Below, piece by piece: positions 7,524 to 9,250 of a DNA stretch of 9,250 bases (position 1 is the first letter of the stretch; the number at the start of each line of letters is the position of its first letter). The notes under the pieces are model-generated. The model had not been told where the DNA came from. It was given only the letters and a program-made list of their open reading frames with translations, and did no database searches. The stretch lies in NCBI GenBank assembly GCA_036787815.1, contig DAIQOP010000146.1, forward strand, positions 1 to 9,250, read 5' to 3'. The position numbers and the translations under genes were made by a program. Source of the DNA: DATBAK01 sp036787815. GTDB taxonomy: Bacteria > Actinomycetota > Acidimicrobiia > IMCC26256 > PALSA-610.

Positions 7524-7529
7524 TAGCCT
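7524..7529 (+). promoter_or_regulatory. Candidate -10 box for leaderless pabB transcript
   Basis: TAGCCT fits the TANNNT -10 pattern and ends 7 nt before the GTG at 7537. This is the spacing seen at leaderless actinobacterial genes, where transcription starts at the first base of the start codon. The whole divergent gap is only 28 bp, so any -35 region must lie in the acyl-CoA dehydrogenase 5' coding end. It is a motif-only prediction. Confidence 0.3.
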
Positions 7530-7536
7530 TGGGGGC

Positions 7537-8781
7537 GTGCGGGTGATCACCGTGCCCGCCCTGCTCGGGCAACTGCGGCTCGAGGCGGGAGTCGCCGTCG
7601 TGCGGGACGGCGCGAGCACGATCGTCGCGACCGAACCGGCCCACGTCCGGGTCGCGCACGGCGCCGACGGGTTCCGGGCGCTCGACGAGATCGAGCGCGA
7701 GGGCGGCTGGTGGGCCGGGTATCTCGCCTACGACCTCGGCCGCGCGGTCGAGTACGTGGTCCCGTGGGCCACCGCCGATCGTTCGATCCCCGACCTCGTG
7801 CTCGCCCGCTTCGACGCGCGCGCGGTGTTCACGCCCGGCGCGGAGCCCGTCGTCGAGGGGCGCGGTGCCGGCCGGCACCGCCTGGAGCAGGCGCTCTGGA
7901 ACGCGCACCGCGCGACGGACGACATACCTCCCGCCGGCCTCACGCACTGGACCTCGAGCCTCGACCGCGCCGCGTACTCCGACGCGGTCAAGGCGATCCA
8001 CGGCCTGCTCGAGGCGGGCGAGTGCTACCAGGTGAACCTCACCCGCAGGATCTCCACCCCGCACCGCGCCGATCCCCGCGCGCTCTTCGTCGCGCTGCTG
8101 GAGCAGAACCCGGCACCGCACGGCGCGCTGCTCACCTTCGGCCCGGAAGCTCCGTTCTGCCCGGCCGTCGTGAGCGCGTCGCCCGAGCTGTTCCTCTCCC
8201 TGCGGGGTGACCGCGTCACGACGCGGCCGATCAAGGGCACGAGCTCCGACCGCGCCGCGCTGCTCGGCAGCGCGAAGGACCGGGCCGAGCACGTGATGAT
8301 CGTCGACCTGGCCCGCAACGACCTCGGCCGGGTGTGCGTCCCGGGATCCGTGCGCACCGTCGAGCTCGCCGCGCTGGAGTCGCATCCCGGTCTCTTCCAC
8401 CTCGTCAGCACGATCGAAGGCCGGCTGCGTCCTGCGACTCCCCTCGCCGACCTCGTGCACGCTACGTTCCCGCCCGCGTCGATCACCGGCGCACCCAAAC
8501 CGCGCGTGATGCAGGCGATCGAGGACCTCGAACCCGTTCGACGCGGCGTGTACTGCGGCGCGGTCGGCTGGATCGACGTCGACGCACACGCGGCGGAGCT
8601 CGCGGTGGCCATCCGCACGTTCACGATCACCCACGAACACACCGATCTCGGGGTCGGTGGCGGCATCGTGGCCGACTCCGACGCCGAGTCGGAGTGGGCG
8701 GAGACCGAGCTCAAGGCGCAGCGCCTGCTCGCCGCGGCCGCGCCCGCCGACGACAGAGCGCCGAAGTCCGCGCGCCCATGA
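7537..8781 (+). CDS. pabB: Aminodeoxychorismate synthase component I (chorismate-binding enzyme, PabB type)
   Basis: The 414-residue protein belongs to the chorismate-utilising family (anthranilate synthase I / PabB). With glutamine-derived ammonia it turns chorismate into 4-amino-4-deoxychorismate for p-aminobenzoate and folate. The N-terminal part has WWAGYLAYDLGRAVE (58-72). The catalytic domain has GECYQVNLTRRIS (161-173), SASPELFL (213-220), RPIKGTSS (230-237), VMIVDLARNDLGR (253-265), ASITGAPKPRVM (314-325), YCGAVGW (339-345) and the metal-site region GVGGGIVADSDAESEWAETE (372-391). The lysine in PIKGT (Lys233) marks PabB rather than TrpE, which has PIAGT. The start is GTG at 7537 or GTG at 7543. 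A GGGGG at 7531-7535 is better spaced for the latter, whereas a leaderless start fits the former. No glutamine amidotransferase (PabA) is fused or adjacent. A pabC fragment follows after 24 nt in the same frame. Confidence 0.92.
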   Translation: MRVITVPALLGQLRLEAGVAVVRDGASTIVATEPAHVRVAHGADGFRALDEIEREGGWWAGYLAYDLGRAVEYVVPWATADRSIPDLVLARFDARAVFTPGAEPVVEGRGAGRHRLEQALWNAHRATDDIPPAGLTHWTSSLDRAAYSDAVKAIHGLLEAGECYQVNLTRRISTPHRADPRALFVALLEQNPAPHGALLTFGPEAPFCPAVVSASPELFLSLRGDRVTTRPIKGTSSDRAALLGSAKDRAEHVMIVDLARNDLGRVCVPGSVRTVELAALESHPGLFHLVSTIEGRLRPATPLADLVHATFPPASITGAPKPRVMQAIEDLEPVRRGVYCGAVGWIDVDAHAAELAVAIRTFTITHEHTDLGVGGGIVADSDAESEWAETELKAQRLLAAAAPADDRAPKSARP

Positions 8782-8805
8782 CCACACGCTCGTGACCGAC
8801 CGCCG

Positions 8806-9021
8806 ATGATCGTCTGGATCGACGGCGAGCTCCTCGACCTCCGCGACGCGCGCATCTCCCCCCTCGATCGCGGCCTCGTCGTCGGTGACGGTGTGTTCGA
8901 GACTCTGCGCGTGTACCGGGGCGTTCCCTTCGCATGGAGCCGGCATCTCGCGCGGCTCCGGCACTCCGCCGAGGGCCTCGGGCTCGTGCTGCCCGACATC
9001 GGGCGGCTGCGCGCCGCGGCC
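8806..9021 (+). pseudogene. pabC: 4-amino-4-deoxychorismate lyase (class IV aminotransferase), truncated after about 72 codons
   Basis: The N-terminus reads MIVWIDGELLDLRDARISPL, then DRGLVVGDGVFETLRVYRG (21-39), then RHLARLRHSAEGLGL (46-60). This is the standard opening of the fold-type IV PLP aminotransferase/PabC family, including the DRG..GDGVFET strand and the conserved arginine that contacts PLP phosphate. Family members have about 270 residues. Here homology ends near LRAAA (68-72). The frame then stays open to the window edge but reads antisense through a GNAT gene. The PLP-binding lysine and the whole large domain are therefore missing, and the product would be inactive. The ATG at 8806 lies 24 nt after the pabB stop, as expected for a pabB-pabC pair making p-aminobenzoate. 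Whether the break is biological or an assembly join is open. Confidence 0.8.
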
Positions 9022-9030
9022 GGTTTCCCG
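9013..9030. other. Breakpoint joining truncated pabC to truncated GNAT gene
   Basis: PabC homology on the plus strand runs to about 9021 and GNAT homology on the minus strand runs to about 9016. Both stop mid-domain. The shared bases include the 8-bp palindrome GCCGCGGC at 9013-9020, which fits either gene. No transposon end, target-site duplication or integrase is seen. A deletion through short homology or an assembly misjoin would both produce this picture. Confidence 0.65.
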
Positions 9031-9250
9031 CCAGCCGAGATGAGCGTACATCCCGATGTTCTCGGTCATCGCTGCGTGCGTGTACAGCCGCAGTTCGGCG
9101 TAACCGCGGCGGCGCGCCTCGTGCTCGGCAAAGTCCATCAGCGTGCGACCGAGGCGTTGACCGTGGCATGCCGGATCGATCGCAACGTTGTCGAGCAGCA
9201 GGTGATCGTCTTCGGGAACCAGGATGATCACGCCGGCGACGCCGCCATCG
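9016..9250 (-). CDS. GNAT-family N-acetyltransferase, central part (5' end off right edge, 3' end lost)
   Basis: Seventy-eight codons are visible on the minus strand. They read GVIILVPEDDHLLLDNVAID (beta strands), PACHGQRLGRTLMDFAEHEA (acetyl-CoA pyrophosphate loop and helix), RRRGYAELRLYTHAAMTENI and GMYAHLGWRETGR. This is the core of a small GNAT acetyltransferase of the LYTH..MTEN..Y..LG(F/W)xET type. Relatives finish about 12-20 residues later with a final strand. Here homology stops after ETGR at about 9016 and the frame continues antisense through pabC and pabB without meaning. The acetyl-CoA loop is unusual, with HGQRLG where QGRGLG is common. The substrate is unknown. The start lies outside the window. 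The lower GC (about 65% by hand count, against about 73% in the pabC fragment) marks it as different from its neighbour. Confidence 0.8.

Noticed and set aside
8778..8805. Tiny frames starting at ATG 8778 and GTG 8792 between pabB and pabC
   Set aside because: They are five codons each and have no ribosome binding site. The PabC N-terminus fits the ATG at 8806.
6337..9231. A minus-strand open frame of 964 codons starting in the GNAT gene and running under pabC, pabB and the acyl-CoA dehydrogenase
   Set aside because: Only the first part (to about 9016) resembles a protein. The remainder is antisense or out of frame to well-supported genes and is a GC-driven readthrough, not a fusion protein.

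Overview
The window is about 70% GC and gene-dense, with no gene-free stretch longer than 100 bp. GC-rich codon choice, several GTG starts, weak Shine-Dalgarno sequences and the Thr/Pro-rich tail on a LytR-CpsA-Psr protein suggest a high-GC actinomycete. Acidimicrobiia or a relative is my guess. No rRNA, tRNA, CRISPR array, insertion sequence or phage gene was seen.

Region 1 (positions 1-7508, all minus strand, so read from high to low coordinate). An acyl-CoA dehydrogenase (7508-6357) is followed after 16 nt by an LCP-family cell-wall glycopolymer ligase (6340-4871). A 99-nt gap with a possible promoter comes next, then a tightly packed surface-sugar cluster: UDP-glucose 6-dehydrogenase (4771-3479), UDP-glucuronate decarboxylase (3479-2529), a polytopic GT-C-like membrane glycosyltransferase (2516 or 2459 to 912), a DPM/DPG-synthase-like family 2 glycosyltransferase (899-189), and a second family 2 glycosyltransferase that runs off the left edge (202 to <1). 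The junctions are +1 overlap, short gap, 12-nt gap and 14-nt overlap, as expected for one transcript. The first two enzymes convert UDP-glucose to UDP-glucuronate and then UDP-xylose. The glycosyltransferases would use these or other sugars for a surface glycan. The LCP protein is the kind of enzyme that attaches such a glycan to the wall.

Region 2 (7537-9021, plus strand). A chorismate-utilising PabB (aminodeoxychorismate synthase component I) starts only 28 bp from the divergent acyl-CoA dehydrogenase. It is followed by the first 72 codons of a PabC-type class IV aminotransferase (4-amino-4-deoxychorismate lyase), both for p-aminobenzoate/folate synthesis.

Region 3 (about 9016-9250). The PabC homology stops abruptly at about 9013-9021. 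At the same point the C-terminus of a minus-strand GNAT acetyltransferase is also lost, and local GC falls from about 73% to about 65%. Two convergent genes therefore share one breakpoint. This is either a real deletion or rearrangement, or an assembly chimera near a contig end, and it is the most anomalous feature in the window. The rest looks like ordinary chromosomal content, and I do not see a clear new defence or mobile system. The GT2/GT-C/UDP-xylose/LCP cluster is the best candidate for biology not yet worked out.
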